NCBI GenBank assembly: GCA_964007475.1
Contig: OZ023275.1
Span: 30,323,619-30,387,618 of the forward strand
Direction: 5' to 3'
Origin: Hybos culiciformis
Lineage: Eukaryota > Arthropoda > Insecta > Diptera > Hybotidae
DNA: 64,000 nt
Part shown: piece by piece, positions 62,214-64,000 of the stretch
Numbering within the stretch: the first letter of the stretch is position 1
Layout: each line of letters starts with the position of its first letter
Made by a program: the position numbers and the translations under genes
Notes under the pieces: generated by a model
Database searches by the model: none
Seen by the model: only the letters and a program-made list of their open reading frames with translations
What the model was told of the DNA's origin: nothing

Positions 62214-64000
62214 CAAACTTGAAATCCCTTATAAAATATTTTTGTTCTTTTTTTTTTTTTTGTTCTCTATTTTTTTAATTTAAAACAACAAAGATTAGAA
62301 AATATTAAAAAAAAAAAACGAACATATTTTGAGTTACAAAAAAACAACAACAAGAAAACATAGAAATTCCAAAATAAAAATATTAAGAGGAAGTTGTGCA
62401 AGTAAAACATAAAAATCTCTAGCCACAATTGAAAATGGAATTTTATTATACAAACAAAAAACAAAAAAAAAAAATTAAAAACAAAACAAAATTTATTATA
62501 TAGTAAACATAAATAAAAAAAAAAGTGTTAAAAATGTATCCTTTTGTATAAGAGAAAAAAAAAATTGTATCTTTATATTCAAAAATTGGAAATGAACATT
62601 ATCCTGCTGTTCGAGTGACACATAAGTTATATTGAATATATAGGAACAACGTAAACAAAGCAAAAAAAGAAACAATTCATACATAATATATATGTATGTA
62701 TTACAAAAACATATATTTCAAATATTTAGAAATATTATAAAATCGCTTGAATGGATATTAATCTAATATGAATATTTTTTGGCGGGTTTTATATTCAAGA
62801 AATTATATAATATTTTTTTTTGTGTTTTGGTATTTTATTTATGTAGTTGGCAAACTACTAACATAATTGTCTTATAATTCTTAAATATACCTTAAATATT
62901 CTTAAAGTAATTTTTTTTAAATTTCTTATTTAATCAAGTTTGCAATTTCAATTTTTCAAATTGTTTGGTAATTGAACAATTTTAAGCCTTTATGTAGCAA
63001 CGTATTTTGAGTTCTACTGCTCCCTAAAGTCTGAATTATTTTTTAGAGTTGTACTATGAATATCTGCAAATATAAATCAGACTATCACTAGTTAAAAGTT
63101 TCTAGTATAAATATAAGTGAATAAAACCTATATTAATTTTCGAAATCAAATGCATCCTTCTATTTTTAAGCCTTTCTGTCATACTATTATTAAATGTAGG
63201 AAATATAGATAAATATAGATAATACTTTTTTTTATCAAATCATTGATTCGCAAATACGTAAAAATTAAGAAATAATTTTCTAACAAAATAAATAATAATA
63301 ATTTTTCCAATTTCAAGAAATTTTCTTTGCTAATAAAAACTAGGCTGAAACGCCAAAATCTCTTTCACGTTTAAGTTAAGAAAATTGCCTGAATATTTGA
63401 AATCATAAGTGAACGAGAGAAGACTCAAAGCCCTACAGACAGTTTGGCTACGCATCTCAATAATTGTTCCAATATTATATATAGAAAATTCTTAGAAAAA
63501 TTTCAACTGTCGTTTAAAAAAAAATATATATTCAAAAAATACATTGTTTTTCTTGTTTTGTTGGAAATTTTCTCAAGGGCAGAACTCACAAAAAAAAAAA
63601 AGAAGAACTTCAGCATAAATGTCAAGAAGTTAAATGAAAACAACTTGACATGAAAATATTTCAAATAAATACTTTATTTTTCAAATTTTTTATTTTATTT
63701 TATTTTTTTTTCAAAAGGGGTCGGGAATGTAACTTTTTATTGTATGAAAAAAAATAAGGAAGAGTGAAAGTAAGGAAAAAAAATTATTAGAATTTTCAAC
63801 ACTAACTTAACATTTTTTTTTGTTCTCTTTAAATTTTTTCTATTTTTGTGCAATTTTGTTTTTTTACCGCATATTTTATTGTCTTTTTTACCCCGGCATT
63901 AAAGGATAGGAAATAATGTAGAAAACTGCACCATATTCACAAGAACATAATAAAAATATTTAAAATATTTGCGAAAATAACATCTATAGAACAAAAAAAA
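62214..64000. other. AT-rich intergenic DNA to the window end
   Basis: Homopolymer-rich. The open frames at 62.27-62.68 and 63.44-63.65 kb are low-complexity and not supportable as genes. Confidence 0.6.

Noticed and set aside
1..64000. A novel multi-gene system, CRISPR array or viral insertion
   Set aside because: No operon-like gene clusters, no regularly spaced direct repeats with unique spacers, and no viral-type ORFs; the window is explained by one receptor gene, transposons and AT-rich intergenic DNA.

Overview
This is a 64-kb piece of a very AT-rich insect nuclear genome (long A/T homopolymers, sparse genes, GT-AG introns, degenerate transposons). I see no bacterial or viral organisation, tRNA, rRNA or CRISPR array. 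The one clear protein-coding gene is an insect-type IgSF receptor. The transposon families also fit an insect: hAT-like MITE, Helitron-like elements, Jockey-clade non-LTR retrotransposon. The order cannot be fixed from sequence alone.

The only convincing gene is on the + strand, 6193-22034. It is a nine-coding-exon gene for a three-Ig-domain cell-surface protein of the DIP (Dpr-interacting protein)/lachesin-like family. The exons join in frame into a 448-residue product: N-terminal signal sequence (exon 1), Ig1 (exons 2-3), Ig2 (exons 4-5), Ig3 (exons 6-7), an acidic linker (exons 8-9), and a hydrophobic C-terminus of GPI-anchor or membrane type (exon 9). A good 3' splice site at 6091-6100 suggests that at least one non-coding 5' exon and the promoter lie further upstream. 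Two short uORFs are chained stop-on-start into the main ATG. Several coding exons carry a second donor that also keeps the frame.

22.7-64 kb holds no gene I can support. It is AT-rich noncoding DNA with interspersed elements: two copies of a Helitron-like element (29280-30115 and 53321-54299) built from internal tandem modules; a 5'-truncated, frameshifted Jockey-like retrotransposon tail on the minus strand (31179 to about 31980); an almost loopless 200-bp-arm inverted repeat (about 41026-41436); a decayed possible Myb/SANT-like coding relic on the minus strand (45817-46000); a TIR element with CG-rich ACGCGCGT ends (49143-49903); and several pairs of locally duplicated noncoding blocks (44.3/47.1 kb, 58.7/60.6 kb, 60.2/62.0 kb). 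A hAT-type MITE with an imperfect 8-bp target duplication sits inside intron 2 of the DIP gene.

I found no evidence for an undescribed multi-gene system. The most interesting items are the fold-back locus, the CG-ended TIR element, the modular Helitron-like copies, and the splice and uORF architecture of the DIP-like gene.
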